Shown piece by piece: positions 16,284 to 25,187 of a stretch of DNA of 64,000 bases. The DNA is taken from assembly GCA_036519295.1 (NCBI GenBank), contig DATDLN010000237.1, positions 9,728 to 73,727 on the forward strand, given 5' to 3'. The notes below the pieces were generated by a model. That model was not told the origin of the DNA. It did not search any database and worked only from the letters and a program-made list of their open reading frames with translations. The stretch comes from JACVRW01 sp036519295. GTDB taxonomy: Bacteria > Actinomycetota > Thermoleophilia > Solirubrobacterales > Thermoleophilaceae. A program made the position numbers and the translations under genes. Position 1 is the stretch's first letter, and every line of letters starts with the position of its first letter.

Positions 16284-18217
16284 CCGCAGACAGGCTTCTC
16301 GACTCGATCCACTGCCCCACCGACCTCAAGGGTCTCGACGACGGCCAGCTGCAGCAGCTGGCCCAGGAGGTGCGCGAGCTGATCATCGAGACGATCGGCG
16401 AGATCGGCGGGCACTTCGGCGCGAACCTCGGCACGTGCGAGATCGCGGTGGCCCTGCATTCGCTCCTCGACTCGCCCACGGACAAGGTGCTCTGGGACGT
16501 CGGGCACCAGGCCTACCCGCACAAGATCCTGACCGGCCGTCGCAACCAGCTCCACACGATCCGCAAGTACGGCGGGCTCGCTCCGTTCTGCGCGATCCAC
16601 GAGTCGGAGCACGACATCATGGGCGCGGGCCACGCCTCGACCTCGGTGAGCTACGCAGTGGGCATCAAGGAGGCCATGAGGAAGGGCGTCTCGCCGGACG
16701 GCAGGGTGGTGGCCGTGATCGGCGACGGCGCCCTGACCGGCGGTGTGTCGTTCGAGGGGCTCCTGAACGCGGGCGGGATGGACCAGCCGATCGTGATCGT
16801 CGTGAATGACAACGGGATGTCGATCGCCCCCAACGTCGGCGCTCTGTCCCGCTACTTCAACCGGATGCGCCTCAATCCGAAGCTGTACCACGCGCGCGAG
16901 GATGCCGAGGAGGCGCTGACCAAGCTGCCGGCCGGGATCGGCAAGCGGATAGAGCGCCTGGGCCCGATCTTGAAGGAGTCGCTGAAGGCGTACTGGGCGC
17001 CTGGGCTGTTCTTCGAGGAGCTGGATCTCGCCTATGTCGGCGTGATCGACGGTCACGACGTGAAGGCGCTGCGCGAGGCGATCGGCGAGGCGCTCGAGGC
17101 GGAGCGCCCCGTGGTGGTGCATTGCAAGACGGTCAAGGGCAAGGGCTTCGCGCCGGCCGAGGAGGGCGGTCTGGAGGGCATGGAGAAGTGGCATGCCGCG
17201 AAGCCCGGCTCGGTCGTCGACGGCGCCGCGGCCCCGAAGAGGAAGGGCGCCTCGGCCCCCAAGCCTCAGTACACGACGGTGTTCGGAAACGCGCTGGTGG
17301 ATGAGTGCCGCCGAGACGAGCGCGTCGTCGGCATCACGGCCGCCATGAACTCCGGTACCGGCCTCAACATCCTTCAGTCGGAGCTGCCCGACCGCTACTA
17401 CGACGTTGGCATCGCCGAGCAGCACGCGGTGCTGTTCGCGGCGGGGCTGGCCCTCCAGGGCGCAAAGCCCGTCGCCGCGATCTACTCGACCTTTCTCCAG
17501 CGCGGCTACGACCAGATCGTCCACGACGTCTGCCTTCAGAAGCTGAACGTGGTCTTCGCGATGGACCGCGCCGGCCTGGTGGGCGATGACGGTCCCACCC
17601 ACCACGGCGCGTTCGACCTCTCCTACCTGCGCTGCCTGCCGAACATGGTGCTGATGGCGCCGCGCGACGAGGCGATGCTCGTGCACATGCTGCACTCGGC
17701 GCTCGTCCACGACGACGGCCCGGTCGCGCTCCGCTACCCGCGCGGGGAGGCCGAGGGCGTGCCGCTGCCGGGCCGCCCAGAGCCGGTCGAGGTCGGCCGC
17801 GGCGAGCTGCTGCGGGAGGGGGGCGAGCGGGTGGCGTTCCTGGGCTACGGGTACGGCGTCCCGGTGGCGCTGGGTGCCGCGGAACGGCTCGAGGAGGAGC
17901 ACGGTCTCGAGGCCACCGTGGCGGATGCTCGCTTCGCCAAGCCCCTCGACGTGGAGCTGTTGGAGAGCCTGGCGGCCGAGCACGAGCTGCTCGTGACCGT
18001 GGAGGAGAACGTCCTCGCCGGCGGCTTCGGCTCCGCGGTGCTGGAGCACCTGGCCGATCGCGACCTCTTCGGGCGAACTCGAGTGCTGCGCTTTGGGCTG
18101 CCGGACCGCTACGTGACGCACGGGAAGCCCGCCCTGCTGCGCGAGGAGGTCGGCCTCACGGCGGAGGCTGTCGCCGACCGCGTGGCCGACGCGGTGCTGG
18201 AGCCCTCGCTGGCCTAG
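16280..18217 (+). CDS. dxs: 1-deoxy-D-xylulose-5-phosphate synthase
   Basis: A 645-residue thiamine-diphosphate enzyme making DXP from pyruvate and glyceraldehyde 3-phosphate, the first step of the MEP pathway. Recognisable motifs are GHQAYPHKILTGRR, GAGHASTSVSYAVGI, the TPP motif GDGALTGGVSFEGLLNAG, and DRAGLVGDDGPTHHG in the pyrimidine-binding domain. The C-terminal transketolase-like domain is complete, so the length is normal. It overlaps ispA by 4 bp and ends the operon. Confidence 0.97.
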   Translation: MTADRLLDSIHCPTDLKGLDDGQLQQLAQEVRELIIETIGEIGGHFGANLGTCEIAVALHSLLDSPTDKVLWDVGHQAYPHKILTGRRNQLHTIRKYGGLAPFCAIHESEHDIMGAGHASTSVSYAVGIKEAMRKGVSPDGRVVAVIGDGALTGGVSFEGLLNAGGMDQPIVIVVNDNGMSIAPNVGALSRYFNRMRLNPKLYHAREDAEEALTKLPAGIGKRIERLGPILKESLKAYWAPGLFFEELDLAYVGVIDGHDVKALREAIGEALEAERPVVVHCKTVKGKGFAPAEEGGLEGMEKWHAAKPGSVVDGAAAPKRKGASAPKPQYTTVFGNALVDECRRDERVVGITAAMNSGTGLNILQSELPDRYYDVGIAEQHAVLFAAGLALQGAKPVAAIYSTFLQRGYDQIVHDVCLQKLNVVFAMDRAGLVGDDGPTHHGAFDLSYLRCLPNMVLMAPRDEAMLVHMLHSALVHDDGPVALRYPRGEAEGVPLPGRPEPVEVGRGELLREGGERVAFLGYGYGVPVALGAAERLEEEHGLEATVADARFAKPLDVELLESLAAEHELLVTVEENVLAGGFGSAVLEHLADRDLFGRTRVLRFGLPDRYVTHGKPALLREEVGLTAEAVADRVADAVLEPSLA

Positions 18218-18279
18218 GCTCGCCCTCCCCGCTTATCGTTGGGCTCCAGGCCGATTCTGGTCTCCGTCTGCCCCCGCGG

Positions 18280-18750
18280 CTAGGCGTTCGCTCGCGCGCG
18301 GCTCTCGATTCGCGGCTCCACCTTCACCTCGCTCTTCAGGCTGTTCGCGATGAAGCAGTGCTCGTGCGCGGTGTGTGCGAGCTTTCGCACCCGCTCCTCG
18401 CTCGCCTCCCCCGCAATCACGATCCGGGGGCGGAGCGTGATCTCGGTGATGCGCACCGGCTCGTCGTCCTCGGGCATGAGTCCGCTGGCCTCGTCCTCGT
18501 ACTCGACCACGTCGATCCGGGCCTTGGCGGCCAGATGGAGGAACCACAGCATCTGGCAGGAGGAGGCGGCCATGACGACGAGCTGTTCGGGGTTGAGGAC
18601 GCGCGGATCGCCGTGCGCCTCCCCGGTCGTGAGGCGAATCTCCTGCTCGGCCGGGGGCGCGACGGCGGTATGGGCGCGGTCGTAGCCCTCCCAGCCGAGG
18701 CCGGTCGAGCCGGTCCAGCGCAGGCGGGTTTCGTAGTGGTGCGTCGCCAT
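18280..18750 (-). CDS. OsmC/Ohr-family peroxiredoxin-like protein
   Basis: A 156-residue OsmC-family protein, probably a thiol-dependent peroxidase for organic hydroperoxides. The two redox cysteines lie in ASSCQMLWFLHLAAKA and HTAHEHCFIANSLKSEV, with the typical long central helix after the first Cys. The upstream half contains NPEQLVVMAASS, the family signature. It is convergent with dxs, and 50 bp separate it from the M1 peptidase gene upstream on the same strand. Confidence 0.9.
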   Translation of the reverse strand: MATHHYETRLRWTGSTGLGWEGYDRAHTAVAPPAEQEIRLTTGEAHGDPRVLNPEQLVVMAASSCQMLWFLHLAAKARIDVVEYEDEASGLMPEDDEPVRITEITLRPRIVIAGEASEERVRKLAHTAHEHCFIANSLKSEVKVEPRIESRARANA

Positions 18751-18799
18751 CCGCGCGGCAGTCTACGGGGAGACTGCCGCGCGGTCGGCGAGCTCTAGC

Positions 18800-20221
18800 T
18801 CACCAGGTCGTTGGCTTCGCCGGTGTGTAGAGCCAAACCTGGAAGAAGTTCGACAGGTCCTGTCCCGCGATCTGCTCGGACAAGGCAATGAACTCCTCCG
18901 TCGTCCCGGTGCCGTACTTGTGATCCGCGACCCAGCGGCGCAGGATCTGGAAGAACGGCCCGTCGCCGATCTTCTCCCGCAGCGCCTGCAGCGTCATGGC
19001 CCCGCGGCGGTAGACCGCGCGGGCGAACATGGTGTCGCGCTGAGGATCCGCCACCACGATCTGCCAGAACGGATCGCTGGCTGGGCGCCTGTAGTCCAGC
19101 ACGAAGTCCTCGTGTGCGGTGCGCACTCCGAGGTGGGCATCCCAGAGGTACTGCGCGAAGCTGGCGAACCCCTCGTTCAGCCAGATGTGCTTCCACGTGC
19201 GCACCGCCACCGAGTCGCCGAACCACTGGTGCGCCAACTCGTGCGCGATCGTGCTTGTGCTGCGGACCGCCGAGTAGAGCGGTCGGGTCTGCGTCTCGAG
19301 CGAGAAGCCGATCGGTTGGCCGTTGTACGTGGCGTTGTCGGCGATGGCGCCGGTCGAGTCGAACGGATATGGACCGAAGGTGTCGTTCCAGAGGTCGGTC
19401 GCCTCGGCGGTCGTGTTGTAGAAGAAGTCCATCGCATTCGGCTGGCCCGGGATCAGGGTGGGGTCGAGGCCCACCGTCTCCGGAATCCCACCGGGCGTCG
19501 TCCCGCTCTTGAACTCCCACTGTCCGATCCCGGCGGTGGCCAGATAGTTGGACATGGGATAGGGCTCGTCCCAGACCCAGGTGGACTTCTTACCCGATGT
19601 GCGCTGGCTGACGAGCCGCCCGTTGGCGATCACCTCTAGGCCGGCCGGGACCGTCACCCGGAAGGTCCACGTTGCCTTGTCGCTCGGATGGTCGTTCAGC
19701 GGGATCCACGTAGACGTTGCGTTCGGCTCGTCGCCCATGAACGCACCGTCGTTGGTGTGGATGAAACCGTAGGGGGAGCCGAACACGATCGGGGATCCCA
19801 CGATCGTCTGGGGTACACCGGCGTAGCGCACGTTCACCGTGAACCTGGAGCCGTCCGCTATCGGCGTGGAAGGCGTGATGACGAGCTCTTGGCCGTCCCG
19901 AGCGAAAGTCGCCTCCCGGTCGTTCACCTCGACGCCCTTCACGGTGAGCTGCTGAAAGTCGAGATCGAAGCGAGACAGGTCCTGCGTCGCCGTTGCGCTG
20001 ATCTTGTTGAGCGCATCGAGGCGGTCGGTGGCCGGGTCGTACGAGAACCTCAGGTCGTAGTGCTGGACGTCGTAGCCTCCGTTGCCCTCGAGCGGGAAGT
20101 ATGGATCGCCAATCCCCGGTGCACCGGGGGAGGCCCCACCTTGGGCGCTCGCTGCCGGTGCGCCGACTCCAAAGCAGACGGCGGCAAGAATCAAGAGTCG
20201 AACGATCCGTCGAAACGTCAT
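18800..20221 (-). CDS. Secreted M1-family zinc aminopeptidase
   Basis: A 473-residue M1 metallopeptidase with an N-terminal signal peptide (FRRIVRLLILAAVCFGVG, cleavage near ASAQ). The catalytic site HELAHQWFGDSV with the downstream ligand in WLNEGFASFAQY fits HExxH-x18-E. The protein lacks the long C-terminal helical domain of PepN, as in short secreted M1 enzymes. The ATG at 20221 has GAGGAGAGG upstream and gives a proper signal peptide; an in-frame codon at 20272 would bury it. It probably trims extracellular peptides. Confidence 0.92.
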   Translation of the reverse strand: MTFRRIVRLLILAAVCFGVGAPAASAQGGASPGAPGIGDPYFPLEGNGGYDVQHYDLRFSYDPATDRLDALNKISATATQDLSRFDLDFQQLTVKGVEVNDREATFARDGQELVITPSTPIADGSRFTVNVRYAGVPQTIVGSPIVFGSPYGFIHTNDGAFMGDEPNATSTWIPLNDHPSDKATWTFRVTVPAGLEVIANGRLVSQRTSGKKSTWVWDEPYPMSNYLATAGIGQWEFKSGTTPGGIPETVGLDPTLIPGQPNAMDFFYNTTAEATDLWNDTFGPYPFDSTGAIADNATYNGQPIGFSLETQTRPLYSAVRSTSTIAHELAHQWFGDSVAVRTWKHIWLNEGFASFAQYLWDAHLGVRTAHEDFVLDYRRPASDPFWQIVVADPQRDTMFARAVYRRGAMTLQALREKIGDGPFFQILRRWVADHKYGTGTTEEFIALSEQIAGQDLSNFFQVWLYTPAKPTTW

Positions 20222-20326
20222 GAAGCCTCTCCTCGGCTTATACCCCCCGAGACCTGCTCTCCCCGGGCTCATCCGTACCCGGGGCAGTCGTTACGAACCT
20301 AGGGGGCGATCGCCGCCGTGCCTAAT

Positions 20327-20370
20327 AGAAACGGCCCGCCCCTAGAGGCGGACCGTTTCCTGAGGGAGGA
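20327..20370. repeat. Left attachment-like site (attL) with stem-loop
   Basis: GAAACGG and CCGTTTC (arms near 20327 and 20353) form a stem around a GC-rich inner stem. The right part, CCGTTTCCTGAGGGAGGA (20353-20370), is repeated exactly at 26487-26504. The shared stem-loop may be a terminator used as an integration target. Confidence 0.5.
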
Positions 20371-20636
20371 AACTCGGGCGGTCCCCGGCGTGGGGACGCG
20401 GGCGGCTCTTGACCCCGTAGTTTGTGCCAGCCAAAGCGGTATAAGGGGGCACTGAACCGTGGGTTCGGTACCACCCCGAGATACCTCGTGGCGCGCGCTC
20501 ATGTGTCATGGATGTGTCACGAGAACGGGAGGCGCGCCGATCCCTGCCCCGAGGTATCCGTCGGGTTGGACGCTCGCGGCCGGGGAGGATCGCGCTGGCT
20601 TCGCTGGCGGGCGGGCGGGCCGGTGCTCTGGACCTC
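20371..20636. other. Non-coding left end of the element
   Basis: This stretch holds the left inner repeat and a small GTCCCC/GGGGAC hairpin near 20380-20398. No convincing gene is present; the plus-strand open frame entering at 20508 is mostly antisense to the HNH gene. Confidence 0.4.
20501..20522. repeat. Left inner (arm-type) repeat
   Basis: Two copies of GTGTCA 11 bp apart inside a 22-bp block that recurs at 26391-26412 with one mismatch. Paired direct repeats just inside both ends fit integrase arm-binding sites. Confidence 0.45.
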
Positions 20637-21494
20637 CTACGGCGGCGACATACGGAGGGTGAAGCCGCTCGGCGGCAACGTGAGGGCTTCGACGAGATCG
20701 CTGTCCATCATGAGGCGCGGCGGCCACCCGCGCGTCTGTTCCGGGTTGGGCCAGAGTTGATCGATGGCCTGATCGAAGGGTCCCTCGTAGGTGAACTGCG
20801 CCCGGTTCCTGGAGCGGTGGGCCACGACGACGAACGAGACCGCGCCGACAGCGAGGAAGCAGAGGTAGCCGGAGTTCCGATCTTCCTCTTGCTTGTCGTC
20901 GAGCGGTTCGAGGGTGAGCGCACGCTGCACGTAGACGGAGTTGACCGGATCGTGGAGAGCCCGGTAGTGGGAACCGATCCAGATGGCAGCTTGGGGTGGC
21001 GGCCTGCGGTTGCGCCGGATGTGTAGGAAGTGAGCCGGGGGCGCGATGGGACCGGCCGTGCTCTGGGTCGCCTGGAAGACCAGGCAGGTCTTGAAGGCCC
21101 ATGCTGCGGCGATCGCCTGGTCCCTCTCGGTCAAGGTGCATGGCTCGTGGCGGATCGCTGGCTCAAGGACCGGGCGAGACCTCGCCTCGAGGTCACTCAT
21201 CCAACCGTTGTTGCACCTCTTGCAGGCGAAGTTCGTCTTCTCCCGAAACGGTTTCTTCGGCCACTCGTGGCGGTCGGTTTCGTCCTTCCCGATCTGGCGG
21301 AACTGCACCACGGGATCGTCGGAGGGCAGCACATGCTGAAGCCAGCACGGAAGCAGGTGTTCCCCGGTCAGTGGCCCTCCGCCGCAGAAGATGCAGCGGC
21401 CAGCGCGCTGTTGATCGATCACCACGATGTCGCGCCAGGCTAGGCGGTGCGCCGGGTAGAACGTGCCGCACGCAGTGAGCGGAACTCCGCTCAC
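20637..21494 (-). CDS. HNH endonuclease-like protein
   Basis: Up to 285 residues. The N-terminal region has a zinc-ribbon/HNH arrangement: CIFCGGGPLTGEHLLPCWL followed by FACKRCNNGWMSDLE, a pattern seen in a large family of actinobacterial HNH proteins. The C-terminal part (FLAVGAVSFVVVAHRSRN) is conserved in the same family but has no known role. A shorter start near VIDQQRAGRCIF is equally likely, as the first 25 residues look weak. As element cargo it may act as a homing or defence nuclease; this is inference. Confidence 0.7.
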   Translation of the reverse strand: MSGVPLTACGTFYPAHRLAWRDIVVIDQQRAGRCIFCGGGPLTGEHLLPCWLQHVLPSDDPVVQFRQIGKDETDRHEWPKKPFREKTNFACKRCNNGWMSDLEARSRPVLEPAIRHEPCTLTERDQAIAAAWAFKTCLVFQATQSTAGPIAPPAHFLHIRRNRRPPPQAAIWIGSHYRALHDPVNSVYVQRALTLEPLDDKQEEDRNSGYLCFLAVGAVSFVVVAHRSRNRAQFTYEGPFDQAIDQLWPNPEQTRGWPPRLMMDSDLVEALTLPPSGFTLRMSPP

Positions 21495-21803
21495 CCTCGG
21501 GGTTGCGGTCTACGGCGCGGCGGGCTGAGGCGTCGTGCAGGGGGCGAACTGCCAGATCGGACGACTTCTTCCGGCAGCGGCTCTCCCTTGCCGGGCGGGC
21601 GCAAGCGGGACGGCTACGGCCGTTCCCGCGCCCCCGCCGAACTCCCCGCGGCGACTGTGGCCTACTCCCGCAGTCCCACGGCTTCGAGGGCTGCGTGCTA
21701 AGGCATCTGACTAGTTCGTGCGCAGATGACCTTCGCGCCCGCCGCGGCTCTGCCCGCAGGTGAAACGGCTCCGCGGTCGAGAGTTATTCGTTTGTGGAAG
21801 AGA
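21495..21803. other. Gap without a recognised gene
   Basis: About 310 bases between the HNH and methyltransferase genes. Open frames are short and arginine-rich. Part of this stretch may be the promoter of the HNH gene; no hairpin or repeat stood out. Confidence 0.4.
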
Positions 21804-22631
21804 TCAATCTCGAGGCTTGCGGGCGAGGTACTTGTCTTGGAGCACCATCGGCGTCCAGACCTGGCCGTGGGTCCAGTCTCCTGGGACCGCTTCGATCAGC
21901 TCCAGTCCGGCGTTGGGCAGCAGTTGCCCATGGACGTACGCCGGCGGGTGATACGAGGCACAGGCCTGTGCGCCGTTGACCTCAGGATTGCGGACCACGA
22001 TCCATCCTTGCGCGAACAGTTCCCGCTGTTGGTCGGTGAGATGGTTGGTGAAGATCTGACCGTGCGCCGTGAACAGCAGCAGCCCACCCGGTCTCAGCAC
22101 CCTGCATACGTCGCGCATCCAGGCCTCCTGCGCGTCGGCTGTCAAATGAGTGAAAACAGAGATCGCGTAGACGAGGTCGAAGGTGTCGGAATCAAAAGGA
22201 AGTGGAGGTTCTGGCGCATTCGTCTTGACGGCGATGCCGGGAAGATTCTCCTGGCACCAGCTGGTCATGTCGGCGTCGTAATCGTTCCCAAAGATCGCGG
22301 GTCCGTGGAGGTCGCCCCACCACCGGGCAACGCGCCCGCATCCGCAGCCAAAGTCCAAAATGCTCCCCATCTTGGACATAGTGCCGTTGTGCCGCTCGAC
22401 GAGCTCGCGGATCAGGCAGGCGTCCTGGGCGCCGCCCCTCAGCCATTCTTCGACCGCATCCCGCCCGCTGACCAGGCCTCTCAGGCGCAGCGGCGGCACC
22501 GCGATCCCTCGCTCGTCGAACTCCGCGGCCTCGCGCTCGAGTCGCGCCGAGCCTCGCACGCGGGAGCGCCTCAACCAAGCGGCTAACGGGCTGAACATCG
22601 CCTGAGCCCCGCGTTTCACTCCCCTGAACAT
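21804..22631 (-). CDS. Class I SAM-dependent methyltransferase
   Basis: A 275-residue Rossmann-fold methyltransferase. Motif I is ILDFGCGCGRVARWW, the acidic post-I residue lies in IFGNDYDADM, motif IV is FDLVYAISVFTHLT and motif V VCRVLRPGGLLLFT. The order and the THLT segment match methyltransferases acting on small molecules or sugars in surface-polymer pathways. Its substrate is not evident. It is separated from the gene on the other strand by only 200 bp and is embedded in the putative element. Confidence 0.8.
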   Translation of the reverse strand: MFRGVKRGAQAMFSPLAAWLRRSRVRGSARLEREAAEFDERGIAVPPLRLRGLVSGRDAVEEWLRGGAQDACLIRELVERHNGTMSKMGSILDFGCGCGRVARWWGDLHGPAIFGNDYDADMTSWCQENLPGIAVKTNAPEPPLPFDSDTFDLVYAISVFTHLTADAQEAWMRDVCRVLRPGGLLLFTAHGQIFTNHLTDQQRELFAQGWIVVRNPEVNGAQACASYHPPAYVHGQLLPNAGLELIEAVPGDWTHGQVWTPMVLQDKYLARKPRD

Positions 22632-22831
22632 CGGGCGGCATGGTATCCGCGGTCAGCCGCCATCTGTCCTCTCCAAACATCCCGCGTCTGCCAGCGATGA
22701 AAAAAACCTATGTGGACGAGCGTGCCGTCCTCCATCTCCCCGCCCCGTGTCCGCCGCTCGCAGGGTCGCGTCCAGCATTGCTCGCGTCCGGTCCGACTTC
22801 TGACAGCCTCGGACCATGGGAACATGCGTTC

Positions 22832-23197
22832 GTGACCTCGCAGGGGAGCGCGTACAGCCAGTTCAAGCGCGCTCTCGACCGGCGGAACTTCCTGCTCGCC
22901 TGGACGACGGCGGCGGAGCTTCCGAAGGTCCCGCTCGCCGATGCCCTGTCGCTGCTGCTGCTGGCGCTCGACCAGCAACCGTGGCGGTTCGAGACCGCCG
23001 CGCCGCGCTGGCACGCCCGGCTGTGCCACGAGGCCCGGCTGACGCTCCCCGACGCGCAGCTCGCCCTCGCCGCGCTCCAGGCCCTGAGTTGTCCCGGTGC
23101 TGTCGGCGGCGGTCAGGCACTGGTCGCGGTCTGCGACGTGCACGGTCTCGATGATGTGGTCGGGGTCCTGAACGCCTGGCTGGATGCGCGGGAGTGA
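22832..23197 (+). CDS. Conserved hypothetical helical protein
   Basis: A 121-residue protein. The GTG at 22832 gives MTSQGSAYSQFKRALDRRNF, which looks like the true N-terminus; the reading upstream to 22640 is low-complexity and has no conserved look. The protein is all-helical, with LAWTTAAELPKVPLADALSL and a regular Leu/Ala pattern. I recall proteins of this type next to unrelated genes in many actinobacteria but know no function for them. It is convergent with the 23200-24039 gene, 2 bp away. Confidence 0.55.
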   Translation: MTSQGSAYSQFKRALDRRNFLLAWTTAAELPKVPLADALSLLLLALDQQPWRFETAAPRWHARLCHEARLTLPDAQLALAALQALSCPGAVGGGQALVAVCDVHGLDDVVGVLNAWLDARE

Positions 23198-23199
23198 GA

Positions 23200-24039
23200 C
23201 TACGTGGACCCGGCACGCGTGGGCCTTGCTTGGTCTCTGATCTTCGGGTACTTCCAGATCTCACGGTCGAGCGTCACGCCGAAGACATGCACAACGCCAC
23301 CGAGCGGTGGGGGCGCCTTCTTGTAGATCCCGTGCTTGTCACTGTAGAGGCGCTTCAAGAACTCCATGCGCTGTCGCGCGAAGTAAGCGAGGTCCTCGAG
23401 TGATGCGGTCGGGTCGAAACCGTCGACGCGGTGCGTATAGATCACCAAGAGGATCCTGCTGAAGGCGTCGAAGACCTCCGCGCCCGGAAGAAGGGCACCT
23501 TGGCGAAACGAGTAGATCCGCTCCCGCAGAAGGTCCTCTTTCGTCTGGCCGGGCACAAGGTCTTGTGGGATGTGACGCCCGTCGAGGTCGTCCACGACGC
23601 AGAACTCTGTGCGCGGCGGCTTGTACGTCCAGTCATCGTCATAGAGACCCTGGCTGTTCCTGACGAACCAGAACCGAACCTCGCCGTCTTCGACACCGCT
23701 GATCAAGATCTCGAGAACTGAGGACAGCCCGAGGCGTCGCCACTGCTGTGTCAGTTCGTCGCCGAGCGCACTGGCATACGCGCTGAGACTCTCGTCGGCG
23801 TGGTTCGTCCCGAACGTGGTTAGCCACTCGCGCGTGGTGACCGACCCGATCATCTCGGTGCCGACAAACCCCGTGAACCCCGTGAAACCACCTGCGTCAC
23901 GAGTAAGGATCGGGTCTCTCGTACGTGGGTTTCCGGCCTGCGCGAGCACGCGAGTTTCGCGGTCAACAAGCTCGACCGGTTGGCTGTCCGCACTCATGAT
24001 GACGCCGAAGCGGGAAACCTCCACAGCGAGAAGTCCCAT
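23200..24039 (-). CDS. Unknown protein, faint Ntn-hydrolase-like N-terminus
   Basis: A 279-residue protein starting at an ATG at 24039 (MGLLAVEVSRFGVIMSADSQ). The opening beta-strand pattern with MSADSQ faintly resembles proteasome-type subunits, but no catalytic Thr is obvious. The middle contains a repeat FTGFTGFVGTE and a charged segment; there is no signal peptide or membrane helix. Codon use is less GC-biased than in its neighbours, in keeping with transferred DNA. I do not recognise the family. It is an element cargo gene. Confidence 0.6.
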   Translation of the reverse strand: MGLLAVEVSRFGVIMSADSQPVELVDRETRVLAQAGNPRTRDPILTRDAGGFTGFTGFVGTEMIGSVTTREWLTTFGTNHADESLSAYASALGDELTQQWRRLGLSSVLEILISGVEDGEVRFWFVRNSQGLYDDDWTYKPPRTEFCVVDDLDGRHIPQDLVPGQTKEDLLRERIYSFRQGALLPGAEVFDAFSRILLVIYTHRVDGFDPTASLEDLAYFARQRMEFLKRLYSDKHGIYKKAPPPLGGVVHVFGVTLDREIWKYPKIRDQARPTRAGST

Positions 24040-24193
24040 GCGAGCAGAGTATGTCCGTGCCCCGACGCCACTCACGACGGCCAGCGGCCGGAGGGTGCCC
24101 ACAGCAAACAGACGCCACCCCGACGCGACAGAGGGGCAGGCCGAGGGGTGGGGAGGGAACCAAACGGGTCGTCGCTCGTGGAGCGGTCACCTG

Positions 24194-24771
24194 GTCGTGA
24201 AAAAAACAGCTCGAAACCGGAGTTCGAAGCCGGGGGCGCCGCCGTCGCGCGGGTCGAGCGCGATCGAGGACCAGTCGGACGCGTTCTTCGGCCTCGCGCG
24301 CCACCCGGGCGGACGGCTCAAGCTCAAGTGCCTCGACAAGTACCGGATGGGCGTCGAGCCCGAGCCGAGGTGGTTCCGCATGGGGTCGCTGTCGGGCGGC
24401 GCCTTCGGGCTCGCCGCCTGCGACGCCGCCGAGGAGGATGATGACGGGGACGTCCCTCGGCCCCGCCCGCCGAGCACGTGTTGGTCGAGAAGATCAACCG
24501 GCTCGTGGACGCCGTCGCCGCCGAGGGCGGCTGGGCGCCACAGCGGCTCGCCAAGGCCATCGGCTCGGACCGGGAGAGCGGCACCTACAAGCGCGCGATG
24601 GGCTCGCTGCTCGAACGCGGCGACTGGAGCGCGTCCGGAAAGAGCCAGGCTCGCCGGGTCTGCCCCAGCGAGGACTTTGTGCGTGAGTGTCACAAAGGTC
24701 GGGCCAAGTCGGGCCAATCCCTAGGGGATCGCCTGGCCCGGCCCGACCTTGAGGGCGGAGGGGAGGACTGA
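24194..24771 (+). pseudogene. Remnant of a plasmid-type RecA-fold (RepA-like) ATPase
   Basis: The first part reads in one frame (GSSAIEDQSDAFFGLARH, LKLKCLDKYRMG, PRWFRMGSLSGG), resembling the C-terminal half of RepA-like AAA ATPases of actinobacterial mobile elements. From about 24450 the coding signal moves to another frame (GTG at 24478, EKINRLVDAVAAEGG, LAKAIGSDRES), a winged-helix-like tail. No Walker A is present, so the N-terminal half is gone. It is a broken gene, possibly with its tail (24478-24771) still translated. The tail stop overlaps the next ATG (TGATG). Confidence 0.55.
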
Positions 24772-25001
24772 TGGCGAACGAGCGTCTCTACAGCCGTGAG
24801 GACGACATCCACCGATGGGTTCTCGCACAGATCGAAGACGCTGCCGTCTTCGCGGTCGAGCGCGGGCTCGCCACGAAGGATCAGGTTCGGCAGGCGTTTG
24901 AGGAAGCGCTTCAGATCGCTGACGAGCCTGAGCCTGGCGATCCGGGGCTGTGGTGGGGGTTCGGCTTCTTGTCGGAGGACGAGCGCGATGAGCCCCACTG
25001 A
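24771..25001 (+). CDS. Small acidic hypothetical protein
   Basis: A 76-residue acidic protein starting MANERLYSREDDIHRWVLAQ, with a helix-rich centre and an aromatic tail (GLWWGFGFL). Its ATG overlaps the previous stop (TGATG), so it is coupled to the degraded replication gene. The family is unknown; by position it may have helped replication or excision of the element. Confidence 0.5.
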   Translation: MANERLYSREDDIHRWVLAQIEDAAVFAVERGLATKDQVRQAFEEALQIADEPEPGDPGLWWGFGFLSEDERDEPH

Positions 25002-25112
25002 GCGCCCGAGCCGGGTATCCGGACAACCGGGGCCGCTTTACCTTGGTAGTGATCAAGAACGCCCCCGCGCCGTTGGAGCGGCCGGGGGCACGGCCCATAG
25101 GAGGCAAGTCCC

Positions 25113-25187
25113 ATGAGCAACACGAACGATAACCCGAGCACGCCCGACCGGCACCGCGAGGATGAGGAGCGGGGGGCTGGCCGATGA
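25113..25187 (+). CDS. 24-residue leader ORF before the integrase
   Basis: An ATG at 25113 with an AGGAGGC site upstream encodes a charged 24-residue peptide (MSNTNDNPSTPDRHREDEER then GAGR). Its stop overlaps the integrase ATG (ATGA at 25184), so it may work as a translational lead-in for the integrase. Confidence 0.45.
   Translation: MSNTNDNPSTPDRHREDEERGAGR

Noticed and set aside
16259..18121. Open frame of 620 codons opposite dxs
   Set aside because: Antisense shadow; repetitive composition and no motifs, while dxs is complete.
20371..20500. Possible tRNA at the left end of the element (GGTTCGGTACC resembles a T-arm)
   Set aside because: No acceptor stem or anticodon arm could be folded around it.
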